Assembly (NCBI GenBank): GCA_965218935.1
Contig: CBDCMH010000001.1
Location: 1-64,000 of the forward strand
Reading direction: 5' to 3'
Source: JADFOI01 sp965218935
Lineage (GTDB): Bacteria > Acidobacteriota > UBA6911 > RPQK01 > JADFOI01
DNA: 64,000 bases
Below are positions 35,719-44,623 of the stretch, one piece after another. The translations under genes and the position numbers were made by a program. How positions within the stretch are numbered: position 1 is the first letter of the stretch; each line of letters opens with the position of its first letter. The notes under the pieces were generated by a model. That model ran no database searches and had not been told where the DNA came from. It saw nothing but the letters and a program-made list of their open reading frames with translations.

Positions 35719-36211
35719 GACCCTCCGCAACTCGGAGGTGGTGCTTCTTTTGGCGGCCACGGCAGTGGCCGAAATTGTCTTTGCCAACTACCTTCCAGCC
35801 GCGCTCTATCTGGATTTATCGCTGGTCTTCGTCCTCTATATCGGCTGGAATTCGTCACCCGCTAAGGGAGCGATCAGTGGGATTGCCTTTGGACTGCTCC
35901 AGGATGCGATTTCAGGCATCTATTTAGGGTTGAACGGCCTGAGCAAAACCCTGATGGGTTTCGGAGGGGCCTACCTGAGTAAATGGTTATTGTTGGAGGG
36001 CTTACCCGCTAGGTGCGTCCTCATTGGGCTCCTGTCGGCAGTGGACGAGGGAATTGTGGTGGGAATGAGAGTTTTGCTTGGCCAAACAATCCAATCTGAG
36101 ACTTGGTTGAGGATCCTGATTCAGGTCCCCGTCACGGGCATTGCAGGCGGTGTGATTTTCCACTTCTATGACCGGGTGAAATTTCCGGAAAAGGACTTTC
36201 GGCAATTCTAG
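35711..36211 (+). CDS. mreD: Rod shape-determining protein MreD, right copy
   Basis: 166 residues with a TTG start inside the end of mreC. It has about five hydrophobic segments. It differs from the left copy by one residue (Val instead of Ala). Nine bases separate it from mrdA. Confidence 0.88.
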   Translation: MNETLRNSEVVLLLAATAVAEIVFANYLPAALYLDLSLVFVLYIGWNSSPAKGAISGIAFGLLQDAISGIYLGLNGLSKTLMGFGGAYLSKWLLLEGLPARCVLIGLLSAVDEGIVVGMRVLLGQTIQSETWLRILIQVPVTGIAGGVIFHFYDRVKFPEKDFRQF

Positions 36212-36220
36212 AGCGTATCT

Positions 36221-38068
36221 ATGCCCATTTTTCAAGATAACCGGGAACTTCTACGGCGCCTGAACTGGCTTCGCATTTTTTTCGTCCTGGTCTTTGTCTG
36301 TCTGTTTGCTCAATTGTGGTTTTTGACGGTGCTCGAGTTTGAGCGCTATCAGAATCTAGCCGAACGAAACCGGGTGCGTACCCTACCCCAGATTGCCCCG
36401 CGAGGTCTCATCCATGATCGGGAGGGTAGAGTTCTGGTGGACAACGTTTATGGCTTCAACCTTCTGCTATTCAGGGATGAACTGACCGACCTGGAGGCAA
36501 CACTTCAGTTCTTGATTGATGGACTGGATATCACCGAAGAGGTTCTCGGGGAGCGGCTGAAGGCGGCCGGGGGTTACGGAATTTATCAGCCAGTGGTGCT
36601 GAAGAAAAACCTTTCCATGGAGGAAACGGCCTACCTCCTTGCCCGCCAGTCCGAGCATCCCGAAATAGAGATCTTGAAGCAGCCACGTCGGATTTATCGC
36701 TACGGAAGCCTGGCTGCCCATCTTGCAGGCTATGTGGGTGAGATCTCACAGAGTCAACTCCAGGAGCCAGAATTTACGGAGTATAAGGGTGGAGATGTCA
36801 TCGGTCAGTTTGGAGTGGAGCGGACCTATAATCGTACTTTGACCGGTCGTGATGGACGACGTCGTGTGCAGGTCGACAGCCGTGGAAAGATTCTCCACGA
36901 TCTGGAGCAGATTGATCCGATCCGGGGAGAAGATCTGACCCTGACGCTCGATCTGGATCTGCAGGCCACGGCAGAGAATCAGCTGGGGGAGGATGCAGGG
37001 GCGGTGATCGCCTTTGATGCCCGTAGCGGAGAAATCCTGGTCATGGCTAGCCGACCCGCCTTTGACCCCAACCAGTTTGCCATCCGAATGACTCAGAAAG
37101 AGTGGGATCGACTGCTGGAAAATCCTGATCACCCACTTCAGAACCGCACCATCCAGAACACTTTTTCTCCAGGATCGACTTTCAAGATCATCATGGCCCT
37201 GGCGGGTCTCGAGAGTGGAATCATCGATACCGAGACTACCGTCACCTGTAATGGTGGAGTAGATCTCTATGGTCACCGGTTCCATTGTTGGAAGGAGGGG
37301 GGACACGGAGAGGTCACTCTTCGGGAAGCCATCCAGCACTCGTGCAACACTTACTTTTATCTTCTGGGGCAGAAATTGGGCATCCAGGAGATTGCCCGCT
37401 TCAGTCGTACATTGGGGCTGGGCGTTCCCGCCGGGATCGATCTTTTGGGGGAGGCGTCCGGGTTGGTTCCTTCAGAGGAGTGGAAAAGGCAGGTCAGAGG
37501 GGAACCCTGGTATGCCGGTGAGACCATATCCTTGGCCATCGGGCAGGGACCTATACTGGTGACGCCGATCCAGTTGGCGCGCGCCATGGGGATTATCGCA
37601 ACGGGAAGAAGCCCCCGCCTCCACCTGTTAAAAGGAGACTCCCAGGAAGGCCCGGGACCGGGTCGGGAACTGTTATCTCCGGTCTTCGCTCCGGAAAACC
37701 TGCAAGCAATCCGGGATGCGATGTGGAGTGTGGTCAATGAGGGAGGCACGGGGGGGGCTGCCCGACTGGCCGATTACGAAATCAGCGGGAAGACGGGAAC
37801 GGCCCAAACGATCAGCCTCTCAACGCGTCAGAAATTGTCGGAGTCCGAAGCCGAGACTCTCGAGGACAATGCCTGGTTCGTCGGGTTCGCTCCCCGAGAC
37901 AACCCCGAAATCATTGTCGCCGTCATCGTGCAGAGAGGGGGAGCGGGAGGGACCGCGGCTGCTCCTGTGGCCAGGGAGATCTTCAGACTCTACAACGCCA
38001 AATACAAGGGCCGTGGGCCTGCGGGCGTTGAGGTGGCTTCACAGGCAAAGCAGGAGAAGAAGTTGTGA
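36221..38068 (+). CDS. mrdA: Penicillin-binding protein 2 (MrdA), intact copy
   Basis: 615 residues. A single N-terminal membrane anchor (about 14-35: LNWLRIFFVLVFVCLFAQLWFL) precedes the PBP dimerisation domain (about 55-230) and a transpeptidase domain. The SxxK active site is S319-TFK, followed by S374-CN and K524-TG. It cross-links peptidoglycan during elongation with RodA as polymerase. Length is normal. It overlaps rodA by 4 bp (GTGA). The left-arm duplicate is broken by two frameshifts. Confidence 0.94.
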   Translation: MPIFQDNRELLRRLNWLRIFFVLVFVCLFAQLWFLTVLEFERYQNLAERNRVRTLPQIAPRGLIHDREGRVLVDNVYGFNLLLFRDELTDLEATLQFLIDGLDITEEVLGERLKAAGGYGIYQPVVLKKNLSMEETAYLLARQSEHPEIEILKQPRRIYRYGSLAAHLAGYVGEISQSQLQEPEFTEYKGGDVIGQFGVERTYNRTLTGRDGRRRVQVDSRGKILHDLEQIDPIRGEDLTLTLDLDLQATAENQLGEDAGAVIAFDARSGEILVMASRPAFDPNQFAIRMTQKEWDRLLENPDHPLQNRTIQNTFSPGSTFKIIMALAGLESGIIDTETTVTCNGGVDLYGHRFHCWKEGGHGEVTLREAIQHSCNTYFYLLGQKLGIQEIARFSRTLGLGVPAGIDLLGEASGLVPSEEWKRQVRGEPWYAGETISLAIGQGPILVTPIQLARAMGIIATGRSPRLHLLKGDSQEGPGPGRELLSPVFAPENLQAIRDAMWSVVNEGGTGGAARLADYEISGKTGTAQTISLSTRQKLSESEAETLEDNAWFVGFAPRDNPEIIVAVIVQRGGAGGTAAAPVAREIFRLYNAKYKGRGPAGVEVASQAKQEKKL

Positions 38069-39159
38069 AGGTGTGGGAACGAGGAATCCTCACACAATTT
38101 GACTACACTCTCTTTATAGGCGCCGTGATTCTGGCCCTGCTGGGAGCACTGGGGATCTACAATGCGAGCCCTGAGAGCGGGGACTATAGCCTCTTTCTCC
38201 GCCACCTTCTGTGGCTTTCTTTGGGAGTGGGCGTCTGTCTTTTCGTCATGTCCGTTGACTATCATTTTCTGGCTGACCATGCCTTCCTGTTTTACGCTTT
38301 GTCGGCTCTACTCCTTATTGGGATTCTGTTCTTTGGGACGGAGATCAACGGCAGCAGGAGTTGGCTCACTTTCGGTGGAGTGAGCTTTCAACCCTCGGAG
38401 TTGGCCAAACTGACCGTGATCCTTCTGTTGGCTCAGTACCTGGGTGAGATCAATGAGAATTATTTGGAGCGCAGGCACTTCCTGGTTCTCGCTTCCATTA
38501 CCTTCTTCCCCATGATCTTGATCACCATCCAGGGTGATCTTGGGACGGCTCTCATGTATCTTCCCATTCTCATGGGAATGGTGGTGGTGGCTGGTGTGAA
38601 AAAACAGCTTCTTGCCAGTGTGCTGATTGTCTCCCTGTGTGTTGCTCCACTGAGTTGGTTTTTTCTCCAGGATTATCAGAAGCAGCGTATTCTGGTCACT
38701 TTCGATCCGGGACTGGATCCCCAGGGAATCGGTTATCAATCTCGACAGTCTCAAATCGCCATCGGCTCGGGAGGCCTATTTGGCAAAGGACTGGGACAGG
38801 GATTGCAGAGCCAGCTGGGATTTGTTCCCGAGATTCATACCGATTTTATCTTTGCCATCTTGGCCGAAGAGATCGGGTTTGTCGGTTCCCTATTGATCCT
38901 GATGCTCTATTTGCTGATTCTGATGCGCTTGATCCGTATTGCTGAAACAGCCCGTGATCGCGTCGGAATCCTCATTATTACTGGGGTAGCAAGCCTCATG
39001 TTTTTCCATGTTGGAATCAATGTGGGAATGACTCTCGGGATCGTGCCTCCTATTGGCGTCCCCCTTCCCTTGCTCAGTTATGGCGGGTCCGCCACGGTGA
39101 CCGCTTTCGCTGCCTTGGGCCTGGCTCTGAACGTCCATCAGCGGCGTTTCGTCTACTAA
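38065..39159 (+). CDS. rodA: RodA peptidoglycan glycosyltransferase (SEDS), intact copy
   Basis: 364 residues with about ten membrane helices. SEDS-family landmarks are present: FGTEINGSRSWLTFGGVSFQPSELAKL, IQGDLGTALMYLP and GIVPPIGVPLPLLSYGGS near the C-terminus. It polymerises lipid II in the elongasome together with PBP2. The start is GTG overlapping the mrdA stop. It is the last gene of the mre operon; an independent promoter for rng lies 115 bp downstream. Confidence 0.94.
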   Translation: MKVWERGILTQFDYTLFIGAVILALLGALGIYNASPESGDYSLFLRHLLWLSLGVGVCLFVMSVDYHFLADHAFLFYALSALLLIGILFFGTEINGSRSWLTFGGVSFQPSELAKLTVILLLAQYLGEINENYLERRHFLVLASITFFPMILITIQGDLGTALMYLPILMGMVVVAGVKKQLLASVLIVSLCVAPLSWFFLQDYQKQRILVTFDPGLDPQGIGYQSRQSQIAIGSGGLFGKGLGQGLQSQLGFVPEIHTDFIFAILAEEIGFVGSLLILMLYLLILMRLIRIAETARDRVGILIITGVASLMFFHVGINVGMTLGIVPPIGVPLPLLSYGGSATVTAFAALGLALNVHQRRFVY

Positions 39160-39274
39160 AAACACCCTCCGACTGGGCCCACGGCTCGGACTGCTCTCGT
39201 TAGCTCCATCGGAGCCGCAGGCTTTGCCGCAGGTCAGACTTCCCCAAAATCCGGGGTCTGCCCAATGGCTGTGC

Positions 39275-39280
39275 TATAAT
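39275..39280 (+). promoter_or_regulatory. Extended -10 promoter for the rng leader, right copy
   Basis: TGCTATAAT, a consensus extended -10; the -35 region (CGGGGT) is not recognisable. The predicted start near 39287 would leave a leader of roughly 410 nt before rng. Confidence 0.55.
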
Positions 39281-39696
39281 AATTGTTAGGAATGATAAGA
39301 GCTTATAACGACCGTATTTCATATAAGGATTTTTATTTCAATTTATTCGGAGAAGCTTTTGAGACGGCGGGTCGCCGGAAGGACATGTGCCTGCCCCTCT
39401 CACACGTGACCTGCTACACGGGTGGAATCATCCGCCCTGACGGGTATTATCCGCGGTTGGTAAGGACCTCCCGAGGGGCCTGATGTGCCCTTTCAGATCG
39501 GCGATTCCGCCGCTCCCGTGTATGGAAGAGTTTTTGGTACGAACGATTTCGATGCTTTACTTTCCCGTTTCGATCAGCCAGCGGAAATGAGATGATTGAC
39601 CCACTAGAGGACCCTCTACCGCTTGCGGAACAAGACTCTTCCTTCCCCTAAGCTTCTCCTGGTTGGTGAGGCGAATTCGCCGAACCTGGAGAACAC
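39281..39696 (+). other. Structured leader upstream of rng, right copy
   Basis: About 410 nt between the promoter and rng. It contains several good stems: CGGCG-GGT-CGCCG, CATGTG...CACGTG, GGGTGGA-ATCA-TCCGCCC and CGGCG-ATTC-CGCCG. The first and last can also pair with each other, closing a long domain. The stretch TCCGCGGTTGGTAAG resembles a conserved piece of enterobacterial 6S RNA, but this alone is weak. A 100-codon frame open in the left arm is broken here by one extra C. It could be an autoregulatory rng 5' UTR, a small RNA, or a decayed small gene. Confidence 0.35.
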
Positions 39697-41559
39697 ATGT
39701 CAAAAGAATTGTTGATTTCATCAACGAGCTTGGAAACCAAGCTCGCCATCCTGGAAGATGACCAGGTCACTGAAATTTTTATCGAACGAGCTAAGAATCG
39801 AAGAATCCTGGGGAACATCTACAAAGGAAGAGTGACCCGAGTGCTGCCGGGAATGCAGGCAGCCTTCGTCAATATTGGCCTGGATCGAGACACTTTTCTC
39901 TACGTCTCGGACTTTTTGGAGGATTACGAGGAGTTCGAAGCCCTTTTCGAGAACGAAAAAGGGGAATTTGCGGTTCCGCTCCCCAAGGGGGCCGATAAAG
40001 AGTCGGTAGATTCCAACTCAGATCCACGCCGGCGCTCTGCCCAGGAGCTGGCGGCGGAACCCGGACGGATCCTTCCCGAGAGCCTGGATGTTTCGGTGAC
40101 TTCCGGGGCGCAGGATACCGCTGGAAGCGCCGATATCCGATCGGAGGTTCGGCCGGAGAAGCAGGGCCCTCAGATCCTTCCCAGGTTTCTGAAGCCCCTG
40201 GCTGTCTTCAGGAATCTGGGTCGTCCTCAAGAGAAGCCCTCCCCGAAACCCGAGGCTTCCCCTGAAAAGAAGGCAGATCCCCCTCAGGAGGGGCCTCCTC
40301 GCGACTCTCGCAGGGGGCGGCGGAAGAACTCCAACCCCCGCAACGGGCGAGCCTTAATCGGAGACCTGTTGAAGAAAGGACAGGAAGTCTTGGTGCAGGT
40401 GGCTAAGGAGCCCATCGGCAAAAAAGGAGCCCGGATCACTTCACATAGCGCTTTGCCTGGACGTTACCTGGTCTTTATGCCCACCGTGGAGCATCTCGGA
40501 GTGTCGCGAAGAATTGTCTCCGATAAAGAGCGAAAACGCCTCAGAGACATCGTCCGCAACCTGCGCGGCGATTCCGAAAGAGGTTTTATCGTGCGAACAG
40601 TGGGTGAGAATCAGGATGAAGCAGACTTTCGCAAGGACATGCGCTATCTCACCCGACTCTGGGAGGATATTCGTCGCAAAGCGGAAAAGATGTCAGCTCC
40701 GGCTCTGGTCTATGCCGAGCCCAGCTTGAGTCAGCGGGTGGTGCGGGATTATTTCAGCAAAGAATACCGGGCCATTCGTGTTGATGACGAGGAAGAGTAC
40801 GAACGGATTATTGATTTTGTCAATCAGTTCAATCCTTCACTGGTCCAGCGAGTCCGCCTCTACAAGAAGAAAAAACCCATTTTCGACGCCTACCGGGTGA
40901 CCCACGAAATCGAGAAGGCGCTGCGGTCGAAAGTGTGGCTCAAGAACGGGGGTCACATCGTCATCAACCAGACCGAGGCTCTGGTGGCCATTGATGTCAA
41001 TACGGGCAAGTTTGTGGGAAACACCAGTTCCTTGGAAGATACCATTACCAAAACCAATCTGGATGCCGTGAGAGAAGTGGTTCGTCAGATCCGTCTTCGC
41101 GATCTGGGAGGGATCATCGTCATCGACTTTATTGACATGGACGAGAAGAAGAATCGTCAAAAAGTCATGAGCGCGCTGCAAGTGGAGCTGGACAAGGACA
41201 AATCCCCTTCCAGGATCCTTCAATTCAATGAATTTGGTTTGGTCGCCATTACCCGCAAACGAGTCAAACAGTCACTGGAGAGACTGCTGTGCCAGCCCTG
41301 CACTTGCTGTCAGGGAAGTGGTATGACCAAATCTGTGCGGACGATCTGTTACGCGATTCACCAGGAAGTTCAAAGAATGATTCTCCATCTGGGGAATGGC
41401 CACGAAATCATGATTCGCTGTCATCCAGATATTGGCAAGGCACTCCGAGAAGGAGAGAAGAGGGTGATGAAGGAGATCGAAGAGATGACGGGCAAAGCGG
41501 TCTCTGTTCAACCCGATCCTCTGATGCACATCGAACAGTTCAATGTGATCGAAATTTGA
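39697..41559 (+). CDS. rng: Ribonuclease G/E, intact copy
   Basis: 620 residues. An S1 RNA-binding domain (about 38-235) is split by an unusually long Pro/Lys/Arg-rich insertion (about 88-215). RNase H-like and DNase I-like parts follow, with catalytic D433 (VAIDVNTGK) and D477 (VIDFIDM), matching D303 and D346 of E. coli RNase E. The zinc link is C532-QP-C535. It cleaves single-stranded A/U-rich RNA in rRNA maturation and mRNA decay. It lacks a long C-terminal scaffold after residue 600, so it is RNase G-like in size. Probably cotranscribed with mazG 54 bp downstream. Confidence 0.93.
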   Translation: MSKELLISSTSLETKLAILEDDQVTEIFIERAKNRRILGNIYKGRVTRVLPGMQAAFVNIGLDRDTFLYVSDFLEDYEEFEALFENEKGEFAVPLPKGADKESVDSNSDPRRRSAQELAAEPGRILPESLDVSVTSGAQDTAGSADIRSEVRPEKQGPQILPRFLKPLAVFRNLGRPQEKPSPKPEASPEKKADPPQEGPPRDSRRGRRKNSNPRNGRALIGDLLKKGQEVLVQVAKEPIGKKGARITSHSALPGRYLVFMPTVEHLGVSRRIVSDKERKRLRDIVRNLRGDSERGFIVRTVGENQDEADFRKDMRYLTRLWEDIRRKAEKMSAPALVYAEPSLSQRVVRDYFSKEYRAIRVDDEEEYERIIDFVNQFNPSLVQRVRLYKKKKPIFDAYRVTHEIEKALRSKVWLKNGGHIVINQTEALVAIDVNTGKFVGNTSSLEDTITKTNLDAVREVVRQIRLRDLGGIIVIDFIDMDEKKNRQKVMSALQVELDKDKSPSRILQFNEFGLVAITRKRVKQSLERLLCQPCTCCQGSGMTKSVRTICYAIHQEVQRMILHLGNGHEIMIRCHPDIGKALREGEKRVMKEIEEMTGKAVSVQPDPLMHIEQFNVIEI

Positions 41560-41613
41560 AACAAGAGACTTTCCTTTCCCGGTGCCTCGTTTCGTAATAC
41601 GATAGCGTTTGCT

Positions 41614-42420
41614 GTGAACCGCCGGGAAGACTATTTTCAGAAACTACTGGAGCTGATGGATACCCTCCGAGAACCTGGGGGCTGCCCCTGGGATCAAGAG
41701 CAGACCCGGGAAACGCTGAAGCCTCTGCTCGTGGAAGAGGCTTTCGAAGTTCTCGAAGCCTTGGATGGTTCCGACTCCAACGAGCTCTGTGAAGAATTGG
41801 GTGATCTGTTGTTTCAAGTGATTTTCCACAGCCGCATTGCCAAAGAGGAAGAAGAATTCGATATCCACGACGTGTGTCGTAGAAGCTACGAAAAGATGGT
41901 TCATCGACACCCCCACGTTTTCGGAGACGAACATTACCGGGATTCTCGCGAACTATTAAGACATTGGGAAGATATCAAAGCCGCTGAAAAAAAGTCAGCC
42001 GGAGGTGAGGTGACTCGGGAATCCTTACTGGATGGGATCCCGGAAAAGATTCCAGCGCTGTACGCCACTTATCAGATTTCCTCCAAGGCGGCCCGGGTGG
42101 GATTCGATTGGAGCGGTATCGAGCAAATCCGGGATAAACTCGTGGAAGAGTTTGAGGAACTTCAGGACGCGCTCCGGCAGGGAGAGGAGAAGCACATCAA
42201 GGAAGAGGTGGGGGACCTCCTTTTCGCTGCTCTGAACATCGCGCGCTATCTTCAAATTGATCCTGAAACGGCACTGAATCGAGCCAACCAAAAATTCTCA
42301 GCGCGTTTTAGGGAAATGGAAAAACACTTTACCGCCAAGGGGAGAGCTCTCAAGGAAGTTCCTCTGGAGGAAATGGAAGCCTTTTGGCAGGACAACAAAC
42401 GACTGACTACTGACAGCTGA
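41614..42420 (+). CDS. mazG: MazG nucleoside triphosphate pyrophosphohydrolase
   Basis: 268 residues with GTG start. Two MazG modules are visible. The first has EEAFEVLEALDGSDSNELCEELGDLLFQVIFH with the EExxE...ExxD metal-binding pattern. The second, C-terminal one, has KLVEEFEELQDALRQGEEKHIKEEVGDLLFAALNIARYL. It hydrolyses noncanonical or excess NTPs to NMP and PPi. The last residues (LTTDS) are encoded by a dispersed CTGACAGCTGAC-type repeat that also ends the glycosyltransferase at 52486. Confidence 0.92.
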   Translation: MNRREDYFQKLLELMDTLREPGGCPWDQEQTRETLKPLLVEEAFEVLEALDGSDSNELCEELGDLLFQVIFHSRIAKEEEEFDIHDVCRRSYEKMVHRHPHVFGDEHYRDSRELLRHWEDIKAAEKKSAGGEVTRESLLDGIPEKIPALYATYQISSKAARVGFDWSGIEQIRDKLVEEFEELQDALRQGEEKHIKEEVGDLLFAALNIARYLQIDPETALNRANQKFSARFREMEKHFTAKGRALKEVPLEEMEAFWQDNKRLTTDS

Positions 42421-42449
42421 CATAAGAGAAAGACGGAGGGAGGAAGGGC

Positions 42450-42908
42450 ATGAAGGATGAAAAAGAAGAGCAGGGCGGATTTAAGGTAACCGATCGTCGC
42501 ATGTTTACCACCGAAGGAGACATTCGCGAACAACGGCAGCCAGCTCAGGGTGAGCAGCCTCCTCCCCAGAAAGAAGAGCCACCCAAAGCCAGCCAGGAAG
42601 CGAGTCAAGAACAAAAAGAAGAAGACAAGCGAACAGCGGAGAAAGACCCCAACCAGGGAGTCAACTTTGCTTCCTTTCTTCTTTCCTTGGCCACTACCGG
42701 GATGGTCCACCTGGGGGAGATTCCGGAACCCGGCACGGGGCAACAGATGGAAGATCTGGAAGCGGCCCGTCAGATCATTGACATCCTGGGCGTTTTGAAG
42801 GAGAAGACCGAGGGGAACCTGTCTCCTGAAGAATCCGGATTGCTGGAGAATATACTCCATGAATTACGCATGAAGTTCATGGGGAAATCCAAAGCGATAA
42901 AGCTCTGA
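42450..42908 (+). CDS. DUF1844 family protein
   Basis: 152 residues. A charged, Gln/Glu/Pro-rich N-terminal half (1-70) is followed by VNFASFLLSLATTGMVHLGEIPEPGTGQ and EAARQIIDILGVLKEKTEGNLSPEE, the DUF1844 core. This family is common in Acidobacteriota and Deltaproteobacteria and has no known function. It overlaps the next gene by one base. Position between mazG and the MBL hydrolase suggests operon membership. Confidence 0.85.
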   Translation: MKDEKEEQGGFKVTDRRMFTTEGDIREQRQPAQGEQPPPQKEEPPKASQEASQEQKEEDKRTAEKDPNQGVNFASFLLSLATTGMVHLGEIPEPGTGQQMEDLEAARQIIDILGVLKEKTEGNLSPEESGLLENILHELRMKFMGKSKAIKL

Positions 42909-43663
42909 TGCGGGTCATTTTCTTAGGCACCGGAACTTCACGTGGAGTTCCGACCGTTGGGTGCGACTGTAAAGTCTGCACCTCCCCTAATCCCAAAAAT
43001 AAACGGCTGCGCTCTTCGATTCTGATCGAAAGCGAGGTCAATATTGTCATTGATACATCCGTCGACTTTCGTACCCAGATGCTGCAACACAACGTGAAGC
43101 GTGTGGATGCCGTTCTTTACACGCATGCCCACGTCGATCATATCCTGGGCCTGGATGATGTTTACCCTTTCAATCTGTGGTCGAAAAGAACCACCCGGCT
43201 CTACGCCAGCCCCGAAACACTGAAAGAGCTGAAAATTACCTTCCGTCACCTGTTCAAGGGAGAGTTCCAATCCGGTGTCCCCTGCGTGGAATTGATTCCG
43301 ATTCACGGTAACTTTGAGGTCGCGGATCTGAAGTTTGAACCGGTGGAAGTACTGCATGGCGATCTGCCGGTCCTGGGATTCCGGGTGGGCAACTTCGCTT
43401 ATGTCACTGATGTCAGCTCCATTCCCGAGAAAAGTCTGGGACAACTGGAAGGACTCGACTACCTAGTCCTGGACGGTCTTCGATACGAAAGCCATCCCAA
43501 ACATTTCAGCCTTTCCCAGGCAGCCGAAATGGCACAGCAGTTGGGTGCCAAGAAAACATTCTTGATTCATATGAATCACGATGTTGATCATGACGAAGGG
43601 AATGCCTTTTTGCCCGAATCGGTAAGTCTGGCCTACGATGGTCAGATACTGGAGATGGATTGA
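42908..43663 (+). CDS. MBL-fold metal-dependent hydrolase (PhnP-like)
   Basis: 251 residues. The metallo-beta-lactamase motif is THAHVDHILGLDD, with later ligands in LDGLRYESHPKHFS and FLIHMNHDVDHDE. The start FLGTGTSRGVPTVGCDCKVC with a Cys pair is typical of the PhnP/RNase Z-like cyclic phosphodiesterase subgroup. Substrate unknown; no phn genes are nearby. It ends 4 bp into the ribF frame. Confidence 0.85.
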   Translation: MRVIFLGTGTSRGVPTVGCDCKVCTSPNPKNKRLRSSILIESEVNIVIDTSVDFRTQMLQHNVKRVDAVLYTHAHVDHILGLDDVYPFNLWSKRTTRLYASPETLKELKITFRHLFKGEFQSGVPCVELIPIHGNFEVADLKFEPVEVLHGDLPVLGFRVGNFAYVTDVSSIPEKSLGQLEGLDYLVLDGLRYESHPKHFSLSQAAEMAQQLGAKKTFLIHMNHDVDHDEGNAFLPESVSLAYDGQILEMD

Positions 43664-44610
43664 GTGTGATGCAAATCGTCGCTGATCTTGCCCACTTTCC
43701 TCAATCCTTAAACTATCCGGTGATGACGATCGGAGTCTTCGATGGAGTCCATCGAGGACATCAGGTCATCCTGCGCCAAGTGGTGAAGCGAGCACAGGAA
43801 AAAGAGGGGACATCCATTCTTTTGACCTTCACTCCTCACCCTCAAAAGATCATTTCCCCGGACAGCGCGCCTCCTCTGCTTCAAACCGAGCTCCAGAAAA
43901 ACAGGATTCTGGAAGAGCTGCACCTGGATATGATCGTGTGCCTGCCCTTTACGCGAAAGCTGTCTCTTCTCACTCCAGAGGAGTTCGCCCACCAGATCCT
44001 ACACAATCACGGAATCCGTGAGATTCATGTGGGAAACAATTTTCGCTTTGGCCATCGTCGCTCTGGAGATATCGAGACTCTGAAGTCCCTGGGCCCCGAG
44101 TTCCAGTTTGGAGTCTATGAGATCGAACCCGTTTACTTCCGTGGCACCCGGGTCAGCAGTAGTTACATTCGAAATTCGTTGCGGGAGGGAAGGGTGGCGC
44201 TGGCCAAACGCTTGCTGGGACGCCCATACCAGATCCAGGGGGCAGTGGTTCGTGGATCAGGAAAAGGGATGGAGCTGGGATTTCCAACGGCCAACCTGGA
44301 TCTGCAAAATGAACTCGTCCCTACCAACGGCGTCTATGCGACTTTGGCTCATCTCAATGGAAAGACTTACCCCAGCGTGACCAACGTAGGAGTTCGTCCC
44401 ACCCTGCATGAGAGGGCTGATAGCCCTGTCGTGGAACCCCATCTGCTCGACTTCAGGGAAAACGTTTACGGCAAGTCGATGAAACTGGATTTCTGCTTTC
44501 GTCTCAGATCGGAGAAAAAATTCAAAGGGGTCGATGAGCTTCAAAAACAGATTGGAAAAGATGTCGAGGAAACTCGTAAATACCTGAAACGCATCAAAGG
44601 AATAGCCTGA
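43660..44610 (+). CDS. ribF: Bifunctional riboflavin kinase/FAD synthetase
   Basis: About 316 residues. The N-terminal FAD synthetase domain has GVFDGVHRGHQ and later RYFRGTRVSSSYIR-type sequence. The C-terminal riboflavin kinase domain has GSGKGMELGFPTANLDL and TNGVYATLAHLNGKTYPSVTNVGVRPT. It makes FMN and FAD in the cytoplasm. The frame opens with TTG at 43660 overlapping the previous stop; GTG 43666 or ATG 43669 are equally plausible starts. Confidence 0.92.
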   Translation: MSVMQIVADLAHFPQSLNYPVMTIGVFDGVHRGHQVILRQVVKRAQEKEGTSILLTFTPHPQKIISPDSAPPLLQTELQKNRILEELHLDMIVCLPFTRKLSLLTPEEFAHQILHNHGIREIHVGNNFRFGHRRSGDIETLKSLGPEFQFGVYEIEPVYFRGTRVSSSYIRNSLREGRVALAKRLLGRPYQIQGAVVRGSGKGMELGFPTANLDLQNELVPTNGVYATLAHLNGKTYPSVTNVGVRPTLHERADSPVVEPHLLDFRENVYGKSMKLDFCFRLRSEKKFKGVDELQKQIGKDVEETRKYLKRIKGIA

Positions 44611-44623
44611 AGGGAGGGAAACG

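Larger units (their letters stand above)
29253..40088. repeat. Right arm of the inverted duplication
   Basis: Reverse complement of 1-9174, interrupted by one IS (29673-31342). The inner end lies at 29253, where similarity to 9174 stops abruptly. The outer limit is at least 40088, but the partner sequence leaves the window there. All genes in this arm are intact except the small leader ORF (one extra C) and pilX (cut). Confidence 0.95.

Noticed and set aside
39281..39600. Calling the rng leader a 6S RNA gene
   Set aside because: Only one short stretch resembles 6S RNA. A 12-base chance match in 64 kb is not improbable, and I could not build the standard long hairpin with a single central bubble.
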